DNA of 64,000 bases from Macrophomina tecta (lineage: Eukaryota; Ascomycota; Dothideomycetes; Botryosphaeriales; Botryosphaeriaceae), in NCBI GenBank assembly GCA_024180945.1, contig JAKSGN010000020.1, positions 620,001-684,000 of the forward strand, in the 5' to 3' direction. The translations under genes and the position numbers were made by a program. Within the stretch, counting starts at the first letter, position 1. Each line of letters starts with the position of its first letter. The notes beneath the pieces were generated by a model. It saw only the letters and a list, made by a program, of their open reading frames with translations, was not told where the DNA came from and made no database searches. Below are positions 1 through 10,309 of this stretch, one piece after another.

Positions 1-634
1 CTGCAAGCGGAGAGCGGGCGGATCGGGGTCGGTGAGGAGGTAGATGTAGGGGCAGAGGACCATGAGACTGTAGGGCGTCAGTCGGCTCGCTCGGTGGCCG
101 AACGGCGGGCGGTTCTGCTTACGGTACTTTTCCCCAAGAAGTCGTGACGACGCGCTCGGGCAGGTTGCCGACGGGGATGGAGTTGTCGTCGGTCAGCTCG
201 ATGCCGACCTCCTCTTCCGTTTCTCTCACGGCGGCGGCGCGGTCATCGGCGTCCTCAGGGTCTCTGCGGCCACCCGGCAGCGCGACGTGGCTGGTCCACC
301 TGTCACCCGGGCGATGCGCGCGCTTGATGAACAGCACCTCGGGGTCGCCGTGCTGCACCCAGTCCTGCGCGAAGAACCTGGCGAGCCTGTCCTCGACCGA
401 TTCGCCATCGCGCTTGCCGGCCCAGTGGGCGGAGTGGTGTTTGTTGGGCCAATGCGAATACCTCGGTTGTATGCGGATGATAAGGGCGACGGAGGCGCGT
501 TTCTTGCAATTGGGCGGGTTCTCGACGTAGGGGTAAGGGTTGACGGAGAGGTCTTGGAGGACGGTTTGGAGGTGGGCGAGGAGCTCGTGTGAGGGCGCGG
601 TCTCGGCAGCGGCAGGCTCGCGTGGTGTTGGCAT
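1..634 (-). CDS. Nudix hydrolase, CoA/nucleotide pyrophosphatase type (3' end beyond window)
   Basis: Partial gene running off the left edge. Exon 1 is 123-634, the intron is 68-122 (donor GTAAGC, acceptor CAG), and exon 2 is 1-67 and continues outside. The joined frame reads ...GKVPLMVLCPYIYLL.... A Nudix-type signature is visible in exon 1 (LPGGRRDPEDADD followed by RETEEEVGIEL), with the spacing seen in the CoA-diphosphatase branch (yeast Pcd1, mammalian NUDT7/8). These enzymes hydrolyse CoA or oxidised nucleotide diphosphates using Mg2+ or Mn2+ held by the Glu cluster. The start at 634 (MPTPREP) was chosen because the further upstream in-frame Met at 778 adds a low-complexity, unconserved leader. 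The family is secure; the substrate is inference. Confidence 0.8.
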
Positions 635-1016
635 GATTCTTGGGCGCGACAGGTTGCTTGCTTGGAATGTATGCGTTCCTGCGGCCTGGAGGGAGTGTCG
701 GCCGGCAGCTGCATGAGTCAGGCATTGCGTCACGCAAGACCGTGGTCCTCTGGCGTGGGCTCTTCTTCCCGTCACCACCCGCTCTGTCTTCCCTCCGCAC
801 CTTCATGCACTCCAGCCGCACTAGGAAATCGCATTCTCTGTCTAGCTAACTCCCGAAGACATGCCGCAGGACCAATCAGTCTGCCACCTGCCCGGCCTCG
901 CTCCCGCTCGTCTCTCAATGGCTGTGACCATTGGCCCCGGCCTGTCCGCTCACAAGCCCGGCGTCGTTGAACTTGTACTTATCCTCCTGGTCCTGGCAAC
1001 CTGTTAGCCGACGCCA
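635..1016. other. intergenic, 5' region of the Nudix gene
   Basis: Short GC-rich spacer between the Nudix start and the stop codon of the downstream lyase gene. It must hold the Nudix promoter and 5' UTR. No RNA gene or repeat was recognised. Confidence 0.4.
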
Positions 1017-2118
1017 TTAAGCAGCCGCCGAGCAACCCACCCAGTACTTGTTGAAGCCCACGCCTTCGCATACCTCCGAGTACGGGAGGATCATAGGCGG
1101 CGCACCCTCAGTCATTGACTTCTTCAGCGCCTCGAGCGTTTCACGAATGCTCTTGAGCTTCGCCGCCACAAGCGTCCACGGATACGCAACCGCGCAGAAT
1201 CCCAGCTCTGCCAGCTCCTTCGCCGAGAGGTTCTCTGTCTTTCCCCCTTCAATGACTGCGCCGGCGTCAGCCACTGCCCTCGCGGGCTCAGAACGTTGAC
1301 TTACTGTTCGCGAAGGTGGGCATATCGAGCTCCTCCACGCACTTCTTCATCGATTCGCGATCGGGCAGCGCCTCCACAAAAACGGCATCCACTCCAATGC
1401 GCTTGAACTCCTTCGCACGCGTCATGGCCTCGTCCCATCCATGAACCAACGCGTCTGTCCTGGCCAGGATGAAGATGTCCTTTCCTTCGTCTCTCGCATC
1501 CACGGCCGCCTGGATCCGTGCATACGCTTCGCCCCTAGAGACAACCGACTTCCCCTTCGTGTGACCGCAGCCTGATGACTGTCAGCGAGCTCAGGAGCAA
1601 TACTTCCCTGATCTGTGCTTACGCTTAGGCCATGTCTGATCCTCAATCATGATCCCTGCAGCGCCTGCCTCGGCGAATGCCTCGACCGTTCTCTTGACGT
1701 TCATTGGGCTTCCATAACCAGTGTCACCGTCCGCCATTACGGGGACTTCAACCTGGCGTACCGTCTCCTGGATCTTGTCGCACACCTCCTGCAGCGCGAT
1801 GTAGCCTGTGTCAGGGAGGCCGTACGCGCTGGCCACTGCATACCCGGCGAGGAAAATGAGAGGAAATCCAGCTTCTTCAACCAACCTCGAAGAAAGGCCA
1901 TCGTAAGAGCAGGCATGAGCCAGGATCTTTGAAGGGTCCTCATGTGCCTGAAGCATCATGGTCCGGAGACGAGATGCTTGCAGTGACGGGACTCTTCCGC
2001 GTACATTCTTCAATGTGATGGAGACGTCCTGCGTCTGGCCTTTCTTTCCTCCCTTCGTTACCATGGCCTCGTTGAATTGGAAAGGGTAAGGAACTGTGTT
2101 GACAATTGACTTCGCCAT
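1017..2118 (-). CDS. PEP mutase / isocitrate lyase superfamily protein
   Basis: Exons 1623-2118, 1305-1571 and 1017-1255, with introns of 51 and 49 nt; 333 aa. It has the TIM-barrel hallmarks of the ICL/PEPM superfamily: ACSYDGLSSRLVEEAGFP near the N-terminus, the metal-binding stretch VMADGDTGYG, then the active-site loop spanning the first intron as K165-R-C-G-H169-TKGK, close to the KKCGH of isocitrate lyases. Members cleave or form C-C or C-P bonds (2-methylisocitrate lyase, oxaloacetase, phosphonopyruvate enzymes); the exact substrate cannot be read from sequence. At about 330 aa it is shorter than fungal isocitrate lyase, which argues against the glyoxylate-cycle enzyme. It is divergent from an ACS-family permease across a 648-bp promoter. 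An upstream in-frame Met at 2145 is an alternative start. Confidence 0.85.
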
Positions 2119-2766
2119 GATGCTGTTTCTTCGGTTGCTGAGCAAGGCAAGGACCGGATGATTGAGACTGACTCTTGCTCTGCTCTACCTCCGTCGTGGA
2201 CGTGACGCGTATCTCATTTATATTTGCCATTATTTCTCCATCCCATCTGCTCCCTGACTGTCCAGTTGCAACGAGTAGTGGGGCACACATACACCATATC
2301 GGATATGCAAGGTTACCGCGGACTTTGACGGATATCACTGGGCGGGGCATGCGCGGGGTCCGTGCGAACCCTTGACCCAAACCGTCGCAGGGCCGGCGCG
2401 AGGGCGCAGATCCCCCGCAAATCATACGCCACCGGGGGCCTATCAGTCGCGCCTGAGGATTGCTTTACCCCGGACCCAGATTTCCCAGACAGATGTGTGG
2501 CTGGTTTACATCCTCTCGTGGCCTGAAGCGTCTTGGATTGTCCAAGTTGCCGGATATTTGCTTCTCACCGCGGATATTTCAGCATCTATTTTTCCTGGCC
2601 GAGGTCAACAATGTAGACAATTGCACATTAGTGATATATAGATATCCTATTCGATCGGCGAAATGCAGCAAAGAGCATTTTACTTGACCTTGATGCTCTG
2701 TGCCTGCATTGGCTTCAGCAACTCTTGTTCGCCAACACTTCATTTTGACGGGCCAGGCTGGAAGAC
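2119..2766. promoter_or_regulatory. divergent promoter with four CGGATAT motifs
   Basis: Spacer between the divergently transcribed lyase (minus) and permease (plus). The heptamer CGGATAT occurs four times, all on the plus strand, at 2300-2306, 2329-2335, 2551-2557 and 2571-2577; the last two are part of a CGGATATTT direct repeat. CGG-containing half-sites are typical of Zn(II)2Cys6 regulators, and such a regulator is encoded at 4978-7702. That this protein binds here is inference. Confidence 0.5.
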
Positions 2767-4446
2767 ATGAGCGAGATTGAGAAAGACGCAAGGAAGCCAG
2801 AGGTTATGCGGCTTGAAGATATCGAAAAGGCGCCTACGAACGTCGAGGCGACGACCTCACAACAAACGTACATACGAAGAAAGGTACGCAAAATATCGGC
2901 TCCTGATGACTCGGCTGACCTGCAGTAGTTCGACAGACGCGTTCTTCCTATAGTTTGCGTCCTTTATATTCTCTCCTATCTCGATCGCGGAAATATCGGC
3001 AATGCAAAGACTGCGGGTGCAGACGATGACCTTGGCATCGACAGCGCACAATGGTGAGTCTGTAGCTCCTTAAGGGCCGTAGGCGCTCTGTTTGATGACT
3101 ACGGCTAATGCTCAACCAGGAGCTGGGTCCTGAACGCTTTTTATATTTGTTACGTTCTTATGGAGTGGACGACAGTGCTGTGGAAGATCCTGCCCGCACA
3201 CATCTTCATCTCATGCCTCTGCGCTCTGTAAGACCCCAGAGTAATAATAAGGTGACTTCGTCCAGACTGACCTAGGACTAGATGGGGAGTGGCAGCCATG
3301 TGCTCTGGCGCTGTTCACAGCTTGGCCGGTCTGATAGCTTGTCGTTGCCTCTTGGGTATCTTTGAAGCAGCTTTCGGTGCGGGTGCTCCCTACTACCTGT
3401 CGCTCTTCTACCAGCGCCGCGAACTTGGGTTGCGCGTCTCGTTACTCCTTGGAATGTCTCCGCTGGCCAATACCTTTGCTTCTTCGCTGGCCTACGGCAT
3501 CACCCACATCAAGAACTCGATCGAACCATGGAGACTTCTGCTCATCATCGGTATGGAACCAAAAGAAACCCAAGCAAACCATGTTAGCCTACTAACCCGT
3601 CCCGAAGAGGGCGCACCAACCGTCCTCTTCGCCCTCGTCGTCTTCTTCTTCCTCCCCGACTCGCCCAGCACCGCCCGATTCCTCACCACCGCCGAGCAAA
3701 CCCTCGCCATCGAGCGCCTCCAAACCGTCGACACGACGGCGAAGTCCAAACTCAAGTGGTCGCAGATCACAGCCGGCCTCACCGACTACCAGCCGTACGT
3801 GCACACGCTCATCCACTTCTGCTGCAACTACTCCTTCGCCGGCCTCTCCAACTTCCTCCCCACCATCGTCCGCGACATGGGCTACTCGTCCGTCAACGCC
3901 CAAGGCCTCACCGCCCCCGTCTACTTCGTCGCCTTCCTCTACTGCGTCGCCGCCGCCTACGCCTCCGACCGCTATGGCAAGCGCGGCTTCGTCGTCGCGG
4001 GCTTCGCGGCGGTGGGAGCTGTGGGGTATCTCGTCCTCGTGCTCGTCCGGGACGAGGAGAAGACGGGCGCGAGGTATGCGGGGATTTGGCTCGCGGCGTG
4101 CGGCGTTTTCCCCGCGCTGTGTATTAACATCACGTGGCTATTGAATAACCAGGGCGGCGACTCCAAGCGCGGGGCGGGGCTGGCGGTGCTGGCGATTTTT
4201 GGGCAGTGCTCGAGTTTTTTGAGCAGTACGGTTTTTCCGGAGAGCGACGGGCCGTTTTATACGAAGGGGTGTGCAATCGGGTGCGCTTTTACGGGATTGA
4301 TAGTCGTGCTGGCGTTGGGGTTGCATTGGAGGTTGGAGATGGAGAACAGGAGGAGAGATTGGCTGTATGGGGTGGTGGGAGAGGATGTGAGGGTTGATGT
4401 GACGGCGAGTGGGGACAAGAGCCGGGATTTTAGGTACCTTACTTGA
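2767..4446 (+). CDS. MFS transporter, anion:cation symporter (Dal5/allantoate permease-like) family
   Basis: Five exons: 2767-2883, 2929-3053, 3120-3227, 3282-3550 and 3608-4446; 485 aa. The start of TM1 shows the ACS-family signature FDRRVLPIVCVLYILSYLDR followed by GNIGNAKTAG. The conserved MFS Asp-Arg loop between TM2 and TM3 and about 12 hydrophobic segments follow. The last intron (3551-3607, 57 nt) is a multiple of three and free of stops, so it can be misread as coding; it was spliced because it interrupts a helix and has GTATGG, a CTAAC branch site and an AG. The family imports organic anions such as allantoate, pantothenate, nicotinate and tartrate. Pairing with the PEPM-type lyase suggests uptake and cleavage of a small organic acid. 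Confidence 0.88.
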
Positions 4447-4977
4447 AGGGTGTGGGGGCCGGTGGAGGGATGGGCGAAGAGATGCCGCGAGGAGAGTGGT
4501 ATGTTGAGGTTCGAGTCGAGGTTGGTTGCTTGTGACTTTTTAACTGTGTTCAAGGTAGCATTTGAAGCTAAGTTTAGTGAGGGGCTGTTAGAAAAGCAAG
4601 CCAGATATTGGTGCGAGAGCCATCGAGTGTTGGAAAGGAGCTGGAATTGATTTTAGATGGACGGAGGGCCGCGAAAACACAATTGTCGACCCGGGCGTGC
4701 ACCAATGGGTCGCAACAAAACTGTGACGTGCCCGTTAGCGTGACTGTGACGATTTAAACAGAGTTCTGTCTAACTCAAGAGGCAGAAAACGTCTGCCGGC
4801 TGTTCGGGGCAGCGCGCATCCTTTCCGCGCCAAGGTATCCGTCGATAGCCGGGCGAGAACGTCACTCTTTCCCCACTACCTGCTCCCTTCCTGCCTTGAA
4901 TTTCCTTCAACACCCTCCGCTCTCCGTCTCCCCGACCGTCATCTCACATCTGGTCAGAGGAAGAGGTCAGCGAAGAG
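4447..4977. other. intergenic, 5' region of the Zn2Cys6 regulator
   Basis: Spacer between the permease stop and the regulator start. The final 120 bases are pyrimidine-rich, as expected for a fungal promoter and leader. No other feature recognised. Confidence 0.4.
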
Positions 4978-7702
4978 ATGGCCACCGAACCATCACACCA
5001 CCCCGCACAATCCCGCAGGGACACCACTACGTCGCGCGCACCCGACGATCCCGCGCTGGCCGCCAACGTCCCATCTCCTCCACCACCACCACAACAGCCA
5101 TCTTCCTCCCACCCGCCCGGCGGAGCCGCGAAAAATGGCAGTAACAGCAAACGCCCCCGGGCCGACTCATCCACGGCACCACCGCCCAATGGACCGGCAG
5201 CCCGCGAGTTCCAACGCGCCTACAAAGCCTGCATCCCCTGCCGCAAGCGCAAAGCCCGCTGCGAAGTCGAGATCCCGCCCGACGGCAGCGTGCCCGGCCC
5301 GCCGTGCATGCGGTGCAAGCGCGCGCTGCGCGAGTGCGTCTTCACCGAGGAGCGCGCGTGGAAGAAGCAGCGCATCAGGGAAGAGGAGGAGGAGGAGGAG
5401 GCGGCGGCGACGGCGGCGGTGGCGGCGAGGCGGCGGCGCGACTCCGATGGCGGGCGTGCGCATGCGAGGAGGGCCAGTCCGCCGAGGATCATGAGAGCGG
5501 CGCAGCAGGCGGGCGGTGCGGCAGTCGGCGTGGGTGCGGATGTGCCGTTGGCGGAGAGCATGATGCGGACGGTCGTTGCAAGTGGGAACGATGCGCTGAA
5601 TTTGCTGTTTGAGGCCGCGACGAGGGAGGGCGGCGTTGCGGCGGCGGCGGGGCCGCAGGGCTTTGCGGCGTTGGAGGGGGCTGCAGTGCCGCCGGCGGGG
5701 GAGGGCGAGCAAGGCATGTATGCTACGCCGGGGTCGAACGTGTCGGGGCTGTTGGCGCCCAGTCCGGTGCAGTTGTCGGCGGCGGCGGAGGATGTGTTGG
5801 ATTTGTGGAAGTGTTGTCGGTTTGTGAGGATGGGTTGGTTTACGGCGAGGGAGGCAGTGACTTATGTGGATTTGTGAGTGTTTGGCGGGGCGAGGGGTGA
5901 CGGGGTCGATTGCTGACTGAGTTTGTGCAGGTTCTTCCAGAACTTATCCCCGCTGTCGCCTATCTTGACCGAGTACTATGCGGACCATGCGAACCATTAC
6001 GAGCTCGTCGCAAAAGAGCCGTTCCTCTGCTGCACCATATTGGCACTGTCTTCTCGGTACCATGTGCTCCCTGGGGTTGGCGGCGCATCTCGTGGATACT
6101 TTATCCATCACCGCCTCTGGGAGCACTGCCAACATCTGATTCTGCGGATCATGCTTGGCCAGGAAAAGAGCTCGACTGCTAAGACACGAACGGTTGGGTC
6201 TATTGAAGGCTTGCTTCTTTTGTCTGAGTGGCATCCGCGGGCGTTGCATTTTCCTCCAGCTTCAGATGGTTGGGATGCTGGACTTGTCGCCATGGATCCT
6301 GAGGAGCACGAAGAACCAACATGCCCGGAAGGAAATCCTTCTGCGTCCAATAGATGGCTCGAAGACGTGATTGAGCCGGCGCGGAGATCAGACCGTATGA
6401 GCTGGATGCTGTTGGGGTGCGGATTGTCTCTTGCCCACGAACTCGGCGTTTTCGACCACGATGAAAGCAGCAAGAAAGACGTGCCGTATGAAGACCGATT
6501 GGAGGCGAAGCGGAAGGCCGCTCGGAATTCCCGCGCGAGAAAGCTGCTTTACGTTTTTGTCGAGCAGCTTGCTTCCCGCATTGGCTGCACTTCGATGATT
6601 CCGCAGAGCTTGAGTCATACCGTGCTTGGAAGGTCCTTTGCTGGTGAAGTATTCCCAGGAGCAAACCATTCAGAGGCATTTGTGTCTGCATGGATTGAGC
6701 TCACAAAACTCGTGAAGTCGGCCTCAGACATGCTATTTCCCTCAGCGTCCTTTACAAGGCAATTATTGCGGAGTGGGCGGTACATTGGCTTGCTTGAGCA
6801 CTTCCAGCCTCTCCTAGCACAGTGGCGTGGCAGGTACCTCGATTCGCAGCGTAAGCTTTCTACATTCTTTCTGGCCGATGCTTGCTAATCTCTTTTTTTT
6901 ATGGAAAGGGCTCGGTGACGTTCTCCAAGACATGCTTGCCATCGAATACCAATTCGTCCGCATTTTCGTCAACTCTCTCGGCATGCAAGCCGTCGTCGAA
7001 CGCACTCTGGACGAAGCGGACGACTTCAACCAGCCTAACCCCGACCCTAATACACCTATTCCACCAATCCAGCCACTGTCCGTCGACTCGACCGATTACG
7101 ACTTCATCCAAGAAGTTGTCGATGGTAGCTGCGAGATACTCCGAAAAGTCATCAAGCTGGCCGAGGCTAATCTCCTTCGTTTCGCTCCCGTCCGAATATA
7201 CCTACACATCACCACTTCCGCTATATACCTCATCAAGGGGCTCAGCCTTGGCGTTTGGAACACAAAACTGCGCGCCTCTCTTGACGTATTGGACCGTGGT
7301 ATACAAGCGCTGCGCTCAGGAACTCTAGACGACATGCATCTTGCATCCCGCTACGCTACACTGCTCGAAGTGCATGTCGCGCGTCTACGGCGCAGCTTCG
7401 TCGTCGCGTCCAAGCCTCCTCGATTGACCACTCGTCCGCCGTCGATGGAGGTAGGGGCCGGGTATGCGGGAGCAGGGGATGCCACAACACCTACGCCAGA
7501 ACAGCAGCCACAGCACCAGCGATTTGGCGAAGGGGATCTAGACTTGAATGCACTTCCGGAGGGCGCTTCGTCGTCGGATGACTGGTTGGCTCTGCCATTT
7601 GACCCTTCCATGGCGCCGTTCGGAGCAGGCGCCTCAGGGATTCAGAAGTTTCCGGGGCTGGATGACGGGATGTTGAGTTTCCTGTGGAATTTGCCATCCT
7701 AG
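4978..7702 (+). CDS. Zn(II)2Cys6 fungal transcription factor
   Basis: Exons 4978-5873, 5931-6850 and 6909-7702; 869 aa. The binuclear zinc cluster is at C85, C88, C95, C110, C113 and C120 with the basic stretch RKRKAR between. The C3-C4 loop is 14 residues, slightly longer than the usual 5-12. It is followed by an acidic/Ala-rich linker and, from about residue 270 onward, the fungal-specific regulatory (middle homology) domain with LWKCCRFVRMGWFTAREAV and LCCTILALSSRYH. The intron 2 donor at 6851 (GTAAGC) and acceptor at 6908 restore ...LDSQR-LGDVLQDML..., where reading through would stop at 6888. Expected to be nuclear. Targets are unknown; the adjacent lyase/permease promoter is a candidate. 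Confidence 0.88.
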
Positions 7703-7838
7703 AAACAAAAAATTTCGTCGTTGCTGTGCACCCTATCACCGACTACCTGGACTAACGGATACCCACGGACCGAGCCGATCTGATCCCTGCCGCTGGGGCC
7801 GGATTTCCACGAATCGCGCTTTTCCCGATCCGGGCACA

Positions 7839-7920
7839 CTCCGCCTCCCGGTGGCCCAGAAGAAAATTTGATGGCAGCATATGTTCCAGTCAACCGTGAT
7901 AATTTCACTCCACCAAGCCC
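7839..7920 (-). pseudogene. decayed tRNA-Tyr copy
   Basis: About 150 bp from the intact tRNA-Tyr, this stretch keeps three collinear blocks of it in the same orientation: TTTGATGGCA (anticodon 3' stem plus intron end), CAGTCAA-CGTGATAA (anticodon 5' stem and D arm, one mismatch) and CACCAAGC (D stem/position 8). Between the first two blocks the 41-nt intron is reduced to a few bases. The GTA anticodon is lost, acceptor pairing is broken on the 5' side and the T arm is not recognisable. It looks like a tandem copy that decayed. Confidence 0.45.
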
Positions 7921-8068
7921 AACCCACACCTTCAACCAGGACTTTTTCACGTGACGGACACCAATCAACATCCTAATCCGGCACCATCACCAACACCGTA
8001 ATCGACACCAAAACAAATTCTCCACCCACCGCGCCTCTCGGTGAATCGGAAGAGAAAAAAGAAAATCT

Positions 8069-8184
8069 TCTCCGCTCCCAGAATCGAACTAGGGACCTTT
8101 TGATGGCATGTATATCACGCTTCCGGTGAAGGAAGCAGCGAGATGTTACAGTCAAACGTGATAAACCAACTACACCAAGCGGAG
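8069..8184 (-). tRNA. tRNA-Tyr(GUA): tRNA-Tyr (anticodon GTA) with a 41-nt intron
   Basis: Folds as a complete tRNA: acceptor CTCCGCT/AGCGGAG with discriminator A at 8069, U8, D stem GTG/CAC, anticodon stem TTTGA/TCAAA and T arm CCTAG-TTCGATT-CTGGG. The anticodon GTA is the complement of 8147-8149. The intron at 8105-8145 lies directly 3' of position 37, the standard site in eukaryotic tRNA genes and in fungal tRNA-Tyr. The spliced anticodon arm reads TTTGACTGTAAATCAAA, the expected Tyr arm. Confidence 0.92.
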
Positions 8185-9369
8185 GAGGGGAAAGCGGAGA
8201 GCCGCTTTCGCTTGATTGGAGGATTTGATGGGGTAGATCATAACAGACGTGAACTATAATGTAAAAAGCTCCGTCTTGAGGCCAGGAATTGGTCAGCGTT
8301 CGTTGGGTAGGAGAGAAGTCGTGGTCTGATACGGAGAGACAGTTTATGCGGCTGCAATTGTGCAGAGCTACGGCGCTCTACCTCAGCATGCGCTGGAATC
8401 TGTGTCAGCGGGAATGGGAAGCTGATGCTTCGACAATGTTTTGTGGTTGGGTCGTTGATGGCGTATGAGCCCCGAGGGAAAAAAAAATGTACAAGACGCA
8501 ATTGTCGGCTTCCACCTCTTTTCCATTTTCTCTGAACTGATATCTTTTGTCTGGTAATTTTAAAAGGATACGAGATAATACATGATGGAAGTTGTGGGTC
8601 TCCGCCGCAAACCTCGCCCCCCTTCATCTGTTTTCGGCCTAGTGGGGTAGAGCCTGCATTGGTACCGGTTAGACTACGGCTAGCGACGAGACCGTGGCAA
8701 CCGTATGTCTCCGTCCAGACTGCGGAAGCAAAGTTTCCCTTCTCGATCCCTTGCGTTCTTGTAGCTTCACTTTGCTCGTGAAGATTTAGTTAGGCCATAC
8801 TGTATGCCCCTTACTACCGGCTACCAAGTTGCCGTGTGGAGCGGAAGGGAGATTGATGAAGACGGCTTGGGTTTAGAGCAACCCGGCCATGCTGTTGGCT
8901 CACAAAACCTAACACAGCAGTTGGTATCTTCATCATTTGATCCTGTGCGCAAGGATGAAACTGACTGTTTTTCGTGTAGCGCCGACTGATTCGGGCATGA
9001 GGCTCCTTACAGTCCACCAACAGGCAGGGTTTCTTCCCCGCCTGCTCACCAGCACAAATTATTGGGAGGATCTGATGGGCGACAGGTAAGCGATTCGCTA
9101 CAGCTTAATGCATAAGTTCGGCGGATACATGCTGGCAGAGACAGAACCAATCGCACCTGCACTGTAATGGCTGCGAGCCCGGATCTGAGAGAATGGCAAC
9201 CGCTTTCTACTCTTGCCAATTTTGCTCATTATTGCAGGACTGGCTGGGGTATACAGACATTGCGTGCTGTAGGTCCGGAGGCACAAGCGTTTGGCCTAAC
9301 TTACCCGGATGTACTCAGCTAAACCCAACTTACGCTCTTGAAACCCACTATCGTCGTTTCCTTAGGTTT

Positions 9370-9374
9370 AATCG
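9370..9374. repeat. target-site duplication AATCG, left copy
   Basis: AATCG directly precedes the left Copia LTR and is repeated directly after the right LTR at 17378-17382. This marks one intact insertion. Confidence 0.9.
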
Positions 9375-9594
9375 TGTTGGAAAATGACTAATTGGCAGCC
9401 TTGATTCAGCTGATGAAGATGAGTTCCCATAGATTTAGCATATCTAGTAGAGGGAGGCCGTACGGGCTTCCCTTATACCTATTCTACCTACTAGGGTAAA
9501 ACGGGTATGTAACTTGCTTACCTGCTGAGACAGGTGTGCAACGAGTATAAGACATAACTAAATCCAAAACACTACTGAATCAAATATTCCAACA
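9375..9594 (-). repeat. Copia 3' LTR (left copy)
   Basis: 220 bp, beginning TGTTGG and ending CCAACA. It differs from the right LTR at two positions only, 9437 and 9560, both G-to-A relative to the right copy and both CpA-to-TpA on the other strand. Confidence 0.95.
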
Positions 9595-9605
9595 CACCCC
9601 CTTCA
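9595..9605 (-). other. polypurine tract of the Copia element
   Basis: Directly inside the 3' LTR the element strand reads GTGAAGGGGGTG, a purine-rich run in the position where plus-strand DNA synthesis is primed. Confidence 0.6.
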
Positions 9606-9701
9606 CGTGTTGCCTAAAAGGGAAGTGCGTGATAAAACAAAGGTAGGGGTAGGATGAGTGTTGAACTCGTTGTGTGCAAAAATTCAAAAAGAAAAAATGC
9701 G

Positions 9702-9815
9702 TGGTGGCGCTTGGAATCGAACTCGGAATCTTTTAGCCGCGCACTGACTAAGAATTAAACTCGGAACCTCGGTTCTGACATAATCAGCACTTTTCCCAAT
9801 ACACCACTCGGTCAC
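9702..9815 (-). other. tRNA-like sequence with one A box and two B-box-like motifs
   Basis: On the minus strand it starts GTGACCG, then has an A-box match (TGGTGTATTGG, complement of 9796-9806). An anticodon-arm-like CTGATTATGTCAG follows, then a degenerate B box (GAGTTTAATTC, complement of 9752-9762) and about 30 nt further a better B box (GAGTTCGATTCC, complement of 9713-9724) leading to a 3' end in CCACCA. It is not a functional tRNA because the anticodon loop is short and the T arm is doubled. It lies in the 3' untranslated part of the Copia element. It could be a tRNA-derived SINE fragment or two tRNA pieces captured by the element. Confidence 0.35.
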
Positions 9816-10309
9816 GTAAGTGGGTATATAAGATCAAAAAGCGAAAATCCTTCCATCCAAAGTAACCAAGCTGACTACTATTATGTGCGCTGCGTGCGGC
9901 TACATTTGGGCTAATCACCCATTGGACACTGGCGATCACGGGATCGGGTGCACCCAGGTAGTAAATTAAGGGCCCTTCTACTAGGCAACTAGTAGTTGGG
10001 AAGAGGATTGTCCGACATCGGCCAGATTTCTAAGCCGGTGGGCGTAATGCTCTAGCTGGGTAAATCTACGGGGCGTGCTAAGCCTAGCTGCTAACGTGGC
10101 TTATTAGTCTTAGTGTTGTTCTATAGTGTAGCCTGGCTAGGGCCGGCCTCCTCAGGGATCGGTCAATCCGCTTCTTTTTCTGGTTCTTTCTTTCTTTTAT
10201 AAAGATAACTGGGGAAGAGGGTTGTGCCTCTATAAAAGCAATAACACCGTTTACTGAAATCGACTTGGGCCGTTACTTAAAGAGAGGTGTAAGGCCAATT
10301 TAGTTAACG

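Larger units (their letters stand above)
7703..9374. other. gene-poor region with one tRNA and one tRNA relic
   Basis: No protein-coding gene could be supported; open frames here are short and match no family I know. It contains tRNA-Tyr at 8069-8184 and a decayed copy at 7839-7920 (separate entries). It ends at the target site of the Copia element. Confidence 0.5.
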
